Assembly: GCF_004332115.1 (NCBI RefSeq) | Contig: NZ_SJPA01000002.1 | Span: forward strand, 248,001 to 312,000 | DNA: 64,000 nt | Source of the DNA: Chlorobium sp. N1 | GTDB lineage: Bacteria > Bacteroidota > Chlorobiia > Chlorobiales > Chlorobiaceae | Reading direction: 5' to 3' | Shown here: piece by piece, positions 1 through 7,887 of the stretch | How the letters are laid out: every line of letters starts with the position of its first letter | Numbering within the stretch: position 1 is the first letter of the stretch | Made by a program: the position numbers and the translations under genes | Notes under the pieces: model-generated | Told to the model about the DNA's origin: nothing | Databases searched by the model: none | What the model saw: the letters and a program-made list of their open reading frames with translations, nothing else

Positions 1-1
1 C

Positions 2-1450
2 GTCGCAAAAATCGAGGTTGCCGGTCCCGGCTTCATCAACTTCTTCATGGAGCCGGCCTTCGTCATGGAGTCGGCCGAACGGGTGCTCCGCCAGCGCGGG
101 GAGTACGGCAAGGGTACCGAGGGCGAGGGAAAGAGCGCCATCGTCGAATACGTGAGCGCCAACCCGACCGGGCCGCTCACCATCGGCCGCGGCCGCGGCG
201 GCGTACTCGGCGACTGCCTGGCCAACCTCGCCGAGGCGCAGGGCTACCGGGTGGACCGCGAGTACTACTTCAACGATGCGGGACGCCAGATGCAGATCCT
301 CGGCGAATCGGTCCGCTACCGCTACCAGGAGATATGCGGCAGAACCGTGGACTTCCCCGACACGCACTACCAGGGGGACTACATCGGCGAGATCGCCCGT
401 AAGATCCATAGCGAGCACGGGGACGGGCTCCTCGACACCGAGGGGATCGAGCCCTTCCGCAGCGAAGCTGAATCCGTCATATTCTCTTCCATCCAGAAGA
501 CGCTCGGACGGCTCGGCATCAACCACGACTCGTTCTTCAACGAACATACGCTGTACACGGCCAACGAAGGCGAAGCATCTGCCAACCAGCAGGTGATCGA
601 CCGCCTGCGTGAAAAAGGGTTCATCGGAGAGTATGAAGGGGCGACCTGGTTCCTCACGACGAAACTCGGCCAGGAGAAGGACAAGGTGCTCATCAAGTCA
701 AGCGGCGAGCCGAGCTACCGCCTCCCGGACATCGCCTACCACCTGACCAAGTACGACCGCGGGTTCGACATGATCGTCAACGTCTTCGGCGCCGACCACA
801 TCGACGAGTACCCCGACGTCCTCGAAGCGCTGAAGATCCTCGGCCACGACACCTCGAAGGTCCGCATCGCCATCAACCAGTTCGTCACGACGACCCAGAA
901 CGGCGAAACCGTGAAGATGTCGACCCGGAAAGGCAACGCAGACCTGCTCGACGACCTCATCGACGACGTCGGGGCAGATGCCACCCGCCTCTTCTTCATC
1001 ATGCGAAGCAAGGACTCGCACCTGAACTTCGACGTCGAACTGGCGAAGAAGCAGTCGAAAGACAACCCCGTCTTCTACCTGCAGTACGCCCACGCGCGCA
1101 TCTGCAGCCTCCTGCGCCTTGCATGGAGCGAAATAGGCTTCGATGCCGAAGCGCCGGCCGGGGAGGGCATCCTGCGCCGCCTGACGGCCCCCGAGGAGCT
1201 GCAGCTCGCGTTCGGCCTGCTGGATTTCGGGGAGGTCTCGCGCTCGGCCTTCAGAATGCTCGAGCCGCAGAAAATGGTTGACTACATGCACTCGATCGCC
1301 GAGCTCTTCCACCGCTTCTACCAGGAGTGTCCGATTCTCAAGGCGGAACCGGAAATCGCCGAAGCCCGGCTGTTCCTCTCGGTCGCAGTGCGCCAGGTCC
1401 TCCAGAACGGATTCCGCATCCTCGGGATCTCCGCCCCGGAATCGATGTAG
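2..1450 (+). CDS. argS: Arginyl-tRNA synthetase (5' end outside window)
   Basis: Class I aminoacyl-tRNA synthetase that charges tRNA-Arg in the cytoplasm. The reading frame is open from base 2 and runs in from outside the window, so the N-terminal tRNA-binding domain is only partly present. The segment SANPTGPL at about 152-178 leads into the ATP-binding signature, followed by the [10 protein letters not shown] block typical of ArgS; KMSTRKGN near 914-937 is the KMSK loop, and the DALR-type anticodon-binding domain fills the C-terminal third. Oddity: the HIGH box reads TIGR (179-190) rather than HVGH. The gene converges on nadD with a 21-base gap. Identity is secure from these motifs and length. 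Confidence 0.95.
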   Translation, partial: VAKIEVAGPGFINFFMEPAFVMESAERVLRQRGEYGKGTEGEGKSAIVEYVSANPTGPLTIGRGRGGVLGDCLANLAEAQGYRVDREYYFNDAGRQMQILGESVRYRYQEICGRTVDFPDTHYQGDYIGEIARKIHSEHGDGLLDTEGIEPFRSEAESVIFSSIQKTLGRLGINHDSFFNEHTLYTANEGEASANQQVIDRLREKGFIGEYEGATWFLTTKLGQEKDKVLIKSSGEPSYRLPDIAYHLTKYDRGFDMIVNVFGADHIDEYPDVLEALKILGHDTSKVRIAINQFVTTTQNGETVKMSTRKGNADLLDDLIDDVGADATRLFFIMRSKDSHLNFDVELAKKQSKDNPVFYLQYAHARICSLLRLAWSEIGFDAEAPAGEGILRRLTAPEELQLAFGLLDFGEVSRSAFRMLEPQKMVDYMHSIAELFHRFYQECPILKAEPEIAEARLFLSVAVRQVLQNGFRILGISAPESM

Positions 1451-1471
1451 TATGGAAACCGGGGGCGGAGG

Positions 1472-2062
1472 CTACGCTTCCGCCTCACGGTAGAGCCGGT
1501 GCGAAAGAATGTACTGCAGTACCTGCTCCGGAACCAGCCCCCGAACCGACTCCCCCCGTATGATACGCTCCCTGACCATGGTCGACGAGACCGGTGAGGC
1601 GAACTCGATACGGCGCACCCTTCCGTCCTCTCCGCCGCACGCATTGCCTTCACTGCTCCCGCGCCGGAACACGACGACCTCGGCAAGCCTGAAGATCTCC
1701 CGGGAGTCCTTCCACCGATGGAAATCGGCGTAGCTGTCCTCGCCGACAACGAGCGAGATGCTGGCATCGGGGTGGAGCGAGCGGAAGTGCCGGAGCAGGT
1801 CGACGGTGTAGGACGGTCGAGGCCGCTGAAGCTCCCAGCCGCTCACTTCCGAGTCGCTGCCGGTACGGTTGATTTCGCTCGAGAGAAGTCCCGCCATGGC
1901 GAACCGGTCGCCGTCGGAAGCGCCGCGAAGAGGCTTGAGCGGGTTGTCGGAAACGGATATGAGGAGACGGTCCGCCTGAAGGAGCTCGCGGGCAAAGAGG
2001 GCGAGGGCAAGGTGGCCGTTGTGCGGCGGATCGAAGGTCCCGCCGAATACCGCGAGGCGCAA
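1472..2062 (-). CDS. nadD: Nicotinate-nucleotide adenylyltransferase
   Basis: Converts nicotinate mononucleotide and ATP to deamido-NAD in NAD synthesis. The 196-residue protein opens with the nucleotidyltransferase motif GGTFDPPHNGH (residues 7-17), the usual position for the family, and ends with an SSTMVRERI motif of the ISSTxxR type that contacts phosphate. The start is TTG at 2062, chosen because the family normally begins a few residues before GGTFDP and because GAGGG lies five bases upstream. It follows bamD after 11 bases and is probably co-transcribed with it. Length is normal for NadD. Confidence 0.93.
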   Translation of the reverse strand: MRLAVFGGTFDPPHNGHLALALFARELLQADRLLISVSDNPLKPLRGASDGDRFAMAGLLSSEINRTGSDSEVSGWELQRPRPSYTVDLLRHFRSLHPDASISLVVGEDSYADFHRWKDSREIFRLAEVVVFRRGSSEGNACGGEDGRVRRIEFASPVSSTMVRERIIRGESVRGLVPEQVLQYILSHRLYREAEA

Positions 2063-2073
2063 GGGATCCCTCG

Positions 2074-2997
2074 TCAGGAGTTGCTGAAGCTCCGCATGAT
2101 CTCGTCACGCAGTCCCTTCATCTGCTCGAGATCTTCGGGATAGCTCTCGAGGTAGGCGTCAAGCGCCCGGCGGGCGTCGAACCACTTGCCTCGCTTGACC
2201 AGCACTTCGACAAGGCCGGCCTGGGCCTTCTTCATCCAGGGGGTATCGCCGTAGGTGCGCACCACGCCTTCGAAGTAGATTGCAGCCGCCTTGTACTTCT
2301 TCAGTTTCACATACTGCCTGGCGATCGAGAAGGTCGCGGCGGCGAGCTTGTCGTGGAGCACAGGAATGGCTTTGGCTGCATAGGTGACGCTGTCCTGGCG
2401 AGCCATGGCCATCCTTGCCGCCTCGTAGCCGCGCCTGTAGGAGGAGTTCTCGGGATCGATCTTGAGGAGTTCCCCGTAGGTATCCAGATCGCGGGCGACT
2501 GCATCCCGGTCCTTCCGGCCGTATTCGGACAGGTAATCCGAAAACGCCTCGATGGCCTTGTGGGTATACTCCTGGTCGAGCTCGTAGCCGGGGGAGAGCT
2601 GCTCGTAGGACTTGGCCAGCATGTAGCGTGAAGACTCGCGGTACGGGGAGTCCGGCACCTGGCGCAGCAGGCGGTCGTACATGTCGGAGGAGAGCAGGTA
2701 CTGCTTGGAGGCGTAGTAGCTCTCGGCAAGGAGGTAGAGCACGTCGTCCTCGAGCGGTGTGGCCCGGGAGGCGAAGAGCTGGGACTCGAGCACCGCTGCA
2801 GCATCCTCGTAATGTTCCTTCTTGTAGAGGGCAGTCGCCTTGGAATATGCGACATTGACCTGCTCCTCGGCAGTCATCTGCAGCTTGCTCGACGAACATG
2901 ATGAGAGGCCTGCGGCGCCGGCGGCAAGCAGAATGAGCGCGGAGAAGCGCCTGAGAAAGGAAAGGGAGACGACCTGCTGGATGCTCTTCTGGGCCAT
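2074..2997 (-). CDS. bamD: Outer membrane assembly lipoprotein BamD-like (TPR)
   Basis: Likely BamD/YfiO lipoprotein of the outer-membrane beta-barrel assembly machine. From ATG 2997 the 307-residue product has a signal sequence with a hydrophobic core at about residues 12-28 and a lipobox LSSC, so it should be lipidated on Cys and anchored to the outer membrane from the periplasmic side. The remainder is helical TPR-like repeats (AYSKATALYKKEHYEDAA; LYLLAESYYASKQYLLS; YMLAKSYEQL), the BamD pattern. Start choice: CGGAG stands five bases before ATG 2997, whereas the longer in-frame TTG at 3015 has no ribosome site. Upstream of nadD in a two-gene unit. Confidence 0.85.
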   Translation of the reverse strand: MAQKSIQQVVSLSFLRRFSALILLAAGAAGLSSCSSSKLQMTAEEQVNVAYSKATALYKKEHYEDAAAVLESQLFASRATPLEDDVLYLLAESYYASKQYLLSSDMYDRLLRQVPDSPYRESSRYMLAKSYEQLSPGYELDQEYTHKAIEAFSDYLSEYGRKDRDAVARDLDTYGELLKIDPENSSYRRGYEAARMAMARQDSVTYAAKAIPVLHDKLAAATFSIARQYVKLKKYKAAAIYFEGVVRTYGDTPWMKKAQAGLVEVLVKRGKWFDARRALDAYLESYPEDLEQMKGLRDEIMRSFSNS

Positions 2998-3122
2998 AGT
3001 AACTCCGTTGTGCAATTGTGGCCGGACAGCCGCCCGGCATCATTGAGAAAGTGTTCGGAAAGCCTCCAGTGAGGTCCGGAGACCGGAGAGGGGCGGCGGC
3101 TGCCGAACGGCAGGGCTTGGTG

Positions 3123-3195
3123 TGGAGCTTAGGGGAGTCGAACCCCTGACCTTCTCATTGCGAACGAGACGCTCTACCAACTGAGCTAAAGCCCC
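3123..3195 (-). tRNA. tRNA-Ala (anticodon CGC)
   Basis: A 73-base cloverleaf on the minus strand. Acceptor stem GGGGCTT/AAGCTCC contains the G3-U70 wobble pair that identifies alanine tRNAs. D arm GCTC-AGTTGGTA-GAGC, anticodon stem TCTCG/TGAGA with loop TTCGCAA (anticodon CGC, reads GCG), T arm AGGGG-TTCGACT-CCCCT. Discriminator A; the CCA end is not encoded. It lies just downstream of the atpH terminator and upstream of bamD, in the same orientation. Confidence 0.95.
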
Positions 3196-3220
3196 GTGAC
3201 GGCCCGAAGGCCGACCTTAC

Positions 3221-3252
3221 AAAAAAACGACAGCCTGCACAAGGCAGGCTGT
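3221..3252 (-). terminator. Rho-independent terminator after atpH
   Basis: Perfect 9-bp stem ACAGCCTGC/GCAGGCTGT with a 5-base loop (3230-3252), followed on the minus strand by C-G and then seven T residues (complement of 3221-3227). It stands 48 bases past the atpH stop codon and separates the F0 operon from tRNA-Ala. Confidence 0.85.
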
Positions 3253-3299
3253 GAAGGCTTCTACCGCCTGCCGCGGCTGTTCGGGGAAAACCCCCGGGC

Positions 3300-3845
3300 T
3301 CAGGCTTCTTCGGCGGAGAGGGTCCGGCGGAGCAGCTGGAGCTGGTGGCGGATGCTGCCGTCGAGGATCGTATCGCCGATCTGGACGGAAACGCCGCCGA
3401 TAAGTTCGGAGTCAAGCCCCATGCGGGCCCGGACTTTCTTGCCGGTGTAGGCGGCAAGTCCGTTGACGAGATCCTTTGCCTGCTCGCTCGAGAGCTCCTC
3501 GGCGCTGGTGACGTCGGCATTGACGATGCCGTTCTTCTCGTCAAGGAGAACCTTGAATTCCGAGGCGATGCCGCCGAGAATGCCGGCACGCTTCTTCCGG
3601 GCGATCAGGGAGAGGAACCGCATCATGCGCTCTCCGACCTGGCCCTTGAAGATCTCCTCGAGTATATGTGTCTTGCGGTCGCCGTTGATCAGCGGGCTTG
3701 CAAGCACGCGGACCAGGTCGCGGGATCCGGCAAGGGTTTCGCCGATGACGTCCATCTCTGCCGTCACTTCGTCGAGGAAACCTCCCTCGTCGGCGGCAGT
3801 AAGGAGAGCGTATGCGTATCGGCGGCTTGCGATTACACTTGACAT
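3300..3845 (-). CDS. atpH: ATP synthase F1 delta subunit
   Basis: Delta subunit (OSCP-like) that joins the F1 head to the peripheral stalk of the membrane ATP synthase. At 181 residues it has the standard length. The N-terminal helix ASRRYAYALLTAA matches the IARRYAxAL pattern, and the C-terminal half has the conserved GGVSVQIGDTILDGSIRHQL segment. It follows atpF by 13 bases and is the last gene of the F0 operon here: a strong terminator follows instead of atpA and atpG. Confidence 0.95.
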   Translation of the reverse strand: MSSVIASRRYAYALLTAADEGGFLDEVTAEMDVIGETLAGSRDLVRVLASPLINGDRKTHILEEIFKGQVGERMMRFLSLIARKKRAGILGGIASEFKVLLDEKNGIVNADVTSAEELSSEQAKDLVNGLAAYTGKKVRARMGLDSELIGGVSVQIGDTILDGSIRHQLQLLRRTLSAEEA

Positions 3846-3858
3846 TTCAGGCCCGTTT

Positions 3859-4386
3859 TCAGTTACGATTTGTTGAGAGATCCTGGATCATGCTGTCCAC
3901 GACCTTCTTCTGCGTGTCGGCGTCGAGCGCACCGCGGATGATCTTTTCCGCGCCACGGACGGCCAGGTCTGCAACTTCGTTGCGGAGCTCGGCAAGCGCA
4001 CGGCGCTTCTCCTGCTCAATTTCATCTTTTGCGGCAGCGATCATCTTCTGCGACTCGCCATGAGCCTTCTCGGTGATCTCGGCACGCACTTTCTCGGCGT
4101 ACTCCCTGCCTTCGCGGATGGCCTTGTCTGCCTCGGCGTCTGCCTTGGCAAGCAGCTCCCTGTTCTGGCGGAGGATTGCCTCAGCCTCTTCCTTCGCGCC
4201 GTGTGCACGGTCGATGGCGGACTGGATGCCTTTCTCGCGCTCTTCAAGCGCACTGATGATCGGACCCCAGGCTATCTTCTTCAGAATGATGAGCACGAGG
4301 ACAAACGTAATGGTCGTCCAGAAAATCAGACCGGGTTCAGGGCTCAGAAGACTGCCGGCAAGAAGGATGTTTCCCGACGTAAGCAT
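3859..4386 (-). CDS. atpF: ATP synthase F0 subunit b
   Basis: Peripheral-stalk b subunit, anchored in the membrane with a long cytoplasmic coiled coil. The 175-residue product has one N-terminal membrane segment ([20 protein letters not shown] region, about residues 19-38) followed by an almost uninterrupted charged helix (about 45-160) rich in Glu, Lys and Ala, the b-subunit signature. I chose ATG 4386; an in-frame TTG at 4392 would add two residues and neither start has a clear ribosome site. Lies between atpE and atpH. Confidence 0.94.
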   Translation of the reverse strand: MLTSGNILLAGSLLSPEPGLIFWTTITFVLVLIILKKIAWGPIISALEEREKGIQSAIDRAHGAKEEAEAILRQNRELLAKADAEADKAIREGREYAEKVRAEITEKAHGESQKMIAAAKDEIEQEKRRALAELRNEVADLAVRGAEKIIRGALDADTQKKVVDSMIQDLSTNRN

Positions 4387-4490
4387 GGACAATGTTACCG
4401 TTAACGGTTGATAAAATCCGATTGCGGCCCGGGCGAACCCTGCCGCAATCGGGATGACTCCTGTATCGCTCTCGTAGGCTTAAGGAAAGC

Positions 4491-4718
4491 TTACTTGAGG
4501 GCGAGAAGCACGCAGATAACCTCACCGAACAGCGCAACACCCTCGATAAGAGCAGCTGCGATGATCATGGTGGTACGGATATCGGAAGTTGCCTCAGGCT
4601 GACGGGCGGTACCCTCTGCCGCAGAAGCTGCGATGTTGCCGATACCGAGGCCTGCGCCGATGACTGCAAGGCCGGCGCCGAGACCTGCGCCCAGATAACC
4701 CAATCCCATTCCTTCCAT
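4491..4718 (-). CDS. atpE: ATP synthase F0 subunit c
   Basis: Proteolipid c subunit that forms the rotor ring. The 75-residue hairpin has a Gly/Ala-rich first helix (about 6-34), the polar loop ARQPE (38-42) and a second helix with the ion-binding carboxylate Glu59 in AALIEGVALFG. The surrounding residues do not show the extra Gln/Ser-Thr ligand set expected of sodium rings, so proton coupling is likely (inference). ATG 4718 is preceded by GGAGGT, a strong ribosome site, in keeping with the high copy number of subunit c. Confidence 0.96.
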   Translation of the reverse strand: MEGMGLGYLGAGLGAGLAVIGAGLGIGNIAASAAEGTARQPEATSDIRTTMIIAAALIEGVALFGEVICVLLALK

Positions 4719-4836
4719 TGTGTAAATACCTCCGTTTATTTGTTGAGAGTTGTTCGCTAAAGCTGTTGAGCCGTTTTGAACCGGTTAATGAAAAGGCAAA
4801 AAATACAACTTATTCCCTAATAATCCAGACATCTTT

Positions 4837-5871
4837 TCAGTGGTGCGCAGCCTCGGCCTCGCCGCCCTCATGCACCGTGGCAAGCCCGATGAAGAGCGCC
4901 GAGAGCATGGTGAAGATGAAGGCCTGCAGGAACGCCACGAAAATCTCGAGCAGGTAGATGAAGATCGAAAAGGGAACCGATACGGCAGCCGCAACGACAT
5001 AGCTCTTCAGGATGAAGCTGATGAAGATGAGGCTGAGAATGACGATGTGTCCCGCCGTCATGTTGGCGAAGAGTCGGACGGTGAGCGCGAACGGCTTGGT
5101 GAAGAGGCCGATGACCTCGATCGGGATCATGATGATCCAGAGCGCCCAGTGGGTACCCGCCGTCAGGTGGGCAAGGTAGCCTTTCAGGCCGTGGGCCTTC
5201 AGGGAGGCGATCTGCGTGATGAAGAAGGTGAAGACCGCCAGCGTCAGGGTGACGTTGATGTTGCCCGTCGCAGTCGCTCCGTAGGGGATGAGGCCAAGGA
5301 GGTTGCAGAGCAGGATGAACATGAAGACCGTGAGCAGGTAGGGCAGGTGCTTCTCGTAACCGGGGCCGATGTTCGACTTGGCCACGTCGAGGCGGATGAA
5401 CTCGACGAGCGCCTCAATGGTGTTGGCCATGCCGGAGGGAGCCGTCTTCGGGGTGATCTTTTTGTAGGCCGCGCCGACTGCGGTGAACACAACGAGCAGG
5501 ATGGCCGAGACGATCCAGAGCATCACGACATGCTTCGTGATGGAGATGTCGTAGCCGGCAAGGGTGAGGCGGGGCAGTTCGACGGTGCCGAACGGCTCAA
5601 ATGAGAAGCTGTGCGAATTGAGGATATGGTGCATGATGACGTCGCCGGCCTTCTCCTCCTCGTGCTCGATGGCTTCGGAGTGCAGGGCGCCTTCGCCATG
5701 GGCGGGCGCCGCATCGGCGTGGGTGTCAGCCTGGGCCTCGACCGCGGCAGCCGCCGGGGCGGCATGCTCTTCGGACGCGACTGCCGGGAGATAGGCATTC
5801 AGAAGAAGCGGCACCAGCAGCGCCAGGACCCTGAAAATACTGTTGATCTGAATGGCTTTGACCCGTTTCAT
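4837..5871 (-). CDS. atpB: ATP synthase F0 subunit a with N-terminal leader
   Basis: Stator subunit a, which makes the proton half-channels against the c ring. The 344-residue protein is about 80-100 residues longer than typical bacterial subunit a: a signal-like hydrophobic segment (about 12-32, ending PAVASEE) is followed by an Ala/His/Glu-rich stretch (about 33-75). The core then has the usual membrane helices, with the essential Arg in [13 protein letters not shown] and the last helices rich in polar residues. Its ATG overlaps the stop of the upstream membrane protein by 4 bases (ATGA). A comparable leader is known in Chlorobi and Bacteroidetes subunit a. Confidence 0.95.
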   Translation of the reverse strand: MKRVKAIQINSIFRVLALLVPLLLNAYLPAVASEEHAAPAAAAVEAQADTHADAAPAHGEGALHSEAIEHEEEKAGDVIMHHILNSHSFSFEPFGTVELPRLTLAGYDISITKHVVMLWIVSAILLVVFTAVGAAYKKITPKTAPSGMANTIEALVEFIRLDVAKSNIGPGYEKHLPYLLTVFMFILLCNLLGLIPYGATATGNINVTLTLAVFTFFITQIASLKAHGLKGYLAHLTAGTHWALWIIMIPIEVIGLFTKPFALTVRLFANMTAGHIVILSLIFISFILKSYVVAAAVSVPFSIFIYLLEIFVAFLQAFIFTMLSALFIGLATVHEGGEAEAAHH

Positions 5872-6254
5872 GCAGCGTTCTTTTTCTGTTTGTTCTTCCG
5901 TTGGTAGCCGAGAATCTCGACAATCACATAAATACAGTAAAAAGCGAAAAACGAGAGTACGAAATCGTTGATGACCGCCAGATCCCTCAGGATGATGAGG
6001 GCGACGAGCCCCATCAGGACCAGAAGCCTGACGGCAAGTCCGCCGAACACCACCTTGGTGAACACCTGGGACTCCTTGTCGAACGCGTACTCAAAGAGCA
6101 GGTAACCGGCTAGTGCGTTGGTGACGATCATGGCCCAGGCGATAAACACCGAGCGAAGATCCACACTGCCGGGAGCGAGCCCGTAGGCTATCACCCCCCA
6201 TAAAATGACGGACAAGATACATAACTTTAAAAGAAAATCAAACAGCGGCTTCAT
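5868..6254 (-). CDS. Small membrane protein of the ATP synthase operon (AtpI-like)
   Basis: 128 residues with four predicted membrane helices (about 8-28, 36-56, 66-88, 95-116) and a basic C-terminus ([11 protein letters not shown]). The position between the atpZ-like gene and atpB, and the size, match the AtpI/subunit-I-type proteins that precede F0 genes and help c-ring assembly or ion supply. No family motif allows a firm name. It overlaps atpB by 4 bases, so translation is probably coupled. Confidence 0.75.
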   Translation of the reverse strand: MKPLFDFLLKLCILSVILWGVIAYGLAPGSVDLRSVFIAWAMIVTNALAGYLLFEYAFDKESQVFTKVVFGGLAVRLLVLMGLVALIILRDLAVINDFVLSFFAFYCIYVIVEILGYQRKNKQKKNAA

Positions 6255-6275
6255 CTCTCGGGAGCTTGGTTGTGA

Positions 6276-6533
6276 TTAACGGGGGCGGCGGTCCCTGCGG
6301 TTCGCCTCACGGAGCACCTTCCACAGCACGAGCCCCATACCGGCCATGCCGAGCAGGACTCCGAGCAGGAGGAAGAGGGGCAGGGTACCCAGCTGCTGGT
6401 CGACCCAGTAGCCGAGCAGCACGAACAGGGCGAAACTCACGGCGATCTGCAATCCGATGCCGAGGTAGTCTGAAAGGGCGCGCACGGAACGGCCGAAATA
6501 GTCCGGGAATCGTTCGTCGTCCTGCTTCTGCAT
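6276..6533 (-). CDS. atpZ: AtpZ/AtpI-family F0F1 assembly protein
   Basis: An 85-residue protein with two membrane helices (about 27-45 and 50-70) joined by a short turn containing GYWVDQQLGT, the pattern of the AtpZ/AtpI family (GxxLDxxxGT). It is the first gene of the F0 operon and is expected to act in ATP-synthase assembly or ion transport linked to it. Start ATG 6533 was chosen over a longer frame reaching 6611 because GGGAGG lies about seven bases upstream; the extra N-terminal residues of the longer frame do not look conserved. Confidence 0.8.
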   Translation of the reverse strand: MQKQDDERFPDYFGRSVRALSDYLGIGLQIAVSFALFVLLGYWVDQQLGTLPLFLLLGVLLGMAGMGLVLWKVLREANRRDRRPR

Positions 6534-6708
6534 CAGCCGCCCTCCCTGCGCTTGGCCCTCGGCCGTTCGGTGGCACTCACCTAAACTGTTAAGATAACAC
6601 TCTCGAGGCAAATCATGAAGCGGCGAAAATTGCTATTTTCCCCCAGACGTCTCCGCCGGAGCGTCCGGCGAGCGGAAAAGCCGCCCTCATCAACGAAAAT
6701 CACGCGCG

Positions 6709-7479
6709 ATGCAAGAGGAGAAGGCCGGTTTCATCACCCCCCGGACATTTCCCGAGGACGGGCAGGTCCTCGCACTGCAGAGCACACGCCGCGGCGGAGT
6801 GAGCCCCGAGCCGTGGCGATCGCTCAACCTCGGAAACAACACCGGGGACGAGCCGGAGCGGGTACGCCGGAACATGCGGCTGCTGTCAGCTGCCGCCGGC
6901 TTCGACCCCTTGCGCACCGTCGGCTCCGTGCAGGTCCACGGCACCGAGGTGCTCCATGCCCGCCAACCCGGCCGCCACGAGGGGTACGACGCGTTCATTA
7001 CCGACACCCCGGACCTCTGGCTCTGCATCTTCACGGCGGACTGCCTGCCGGTGCTTTTCTACGACCCTGAGCACCGGGCCGTCGGCGCCGCCCACGCAGG
7101 ATGGCAGGGAACGGCCGGAGAGATCGCAGCGAAAACCCTCGACGCGATGCGCCGTGCGTTCGGCACCCGCCCCGGAGCCTGCCGGGCATGGATCGGAACA
7201 GGCATCAGCGGAGGCGAATACGAAGTGGGCGAAGAGGTTGCAGGGCGCTTCCCGGAACGCTGCAGCGCTCCGGCATCGGGGGGAAAGCGGCTCCTCGACC
7301 TGGCCGCCGCAAACCACCTTCAGCTCGTGCGCATAGGGGTCTGCGAAGAGCACATCGAACGATCGCCCTACTGCTCAAAGCGGGACGACAGACTGTTCTA
7401 CTCCTACCGGCGCGACAACGGCCAGACGGGAAGGATGGCTTCGGTGATCGGGATCAGGCCTCGCAACCCCCGCTCCTGA
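6709..7479 (+). CDS. pgeF: Multicopper polyphenol oxidase / purine nucleosidase family protein (YfiH/LACC1)
   Basis: Member of the DUF152 (YfiH, LACC1, PgeF) family. The 256-residue product carries the family metal-site motifs VQVHG (His), TADCLPVLF (Cys), AAHAGWQGT (His) and the C-terminal YSYRRDNGQTGRMA block. Relatives are reported as purine nucleoside phosphorylases/adenosine deaminases and as muropeptide-editing enzymes; the exact activity here cannot be told from sequence. It is divergent from the atp operon and its 3' end overlaps the opposite-strand small gene by 26 bases. No clear ribosome site is visible before ATG 6709. Confidence 0.88.
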   Translation: MQEEKAGFITPRTFPEDGQVLALQSTRRGGVSPEPWRSLNLGNNTGDEPERVRRNMRLLSAAAGFDPLRTVGSVQVHGTEVLHARQPGRHEGYDAFITDTPDLWLCIFTADCLPVLFYDPEHRAVGAAHAGWQGTAGEIAAKTLDAMRRAFGTRPGACRAWIGTGISGGEYEVGEEVAGRFPERCSAPASGGKRLLDLAAANHLQLVRIGVCEEHIERSPYCSKRDDRLFYSYRRDNGQTGRMASVIGIRPRNPRS

Positions 7480-7663
7480 CGGCGACGAGCATGGTGCCGA
7501 TCTGCGCCTCGAGCTCGCGGATCCTCTCGAGCTCGGCCGGCGTCAGATCCTCGGCGGACGCGTCGCATCCAGAGAACGAAAGGATCGTCTTGCCGAGCTC
7601 GCGCTCGAGCGAGCGGATCTCCTCGATCTGGGACTGGGTCAATGCGGAAAGGGTGGAAAGCAT
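7454..7663 (-). CDS. Small uncharacterised protein with internal duplication
   Basis: 69-residue protein of unknown function. It is supported as real by a strong ribosome site (AGGAGG, seven bases before ATG 7663). It consists of two related helical units, LTQSQIEEIRSLERELGKTIL (8-28) and LTPAELERIRELEAQIGTMLV (40-60 less one residue), offset by 32 residues with shared LTxxxIExIRxLExxIG positions. Two Cys (33, 67) follow each unit. No signal peptide or membrane segment. It overlaps the end of pgeF on the opposite strand. Confidence 0.7.
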   Translation of the reverse strand: MLSTLSALTQSQIEEIRSLERELGKTILSFSGCDASAEDLTPAELERIRELEAQIGTMLVAVRSGGCEA

Positions 7664-7775
7664 GGCAAACCTCCTGGTCTATACTGGTTGCATCCGCCCC
7701 GCCCCGGTGCCCGGGATGCTCCCGGAGGGGGCCCTGTACTCTTTAATAATAACATACCGGGGCAACTCCCCACAG

Positions 7776-7804
7776 TTGTTTCATAACGGCAGTTAGCCTA
7801 AATT
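7776..7804 (+). promoter_or_regulatory. Candidate promoter for bchU
   Basis: TTGTTT (7776-7781) and TAAATT (7799-7804) with a 17-base spacer, about 84 bases before the bchU ATG. Reasonable sigma-70-type match but found by eye in an AT-richer gap, so only tentative. Confidence 0.35.
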
Positions 7805-7887
7805 GAGGTTTTAGGCTTCCGGCATTTTCCCGACCGCGTCCGTCGCCGTTTCCAACGTTTCCATCAACAATAAGCGCAATCGCCACC

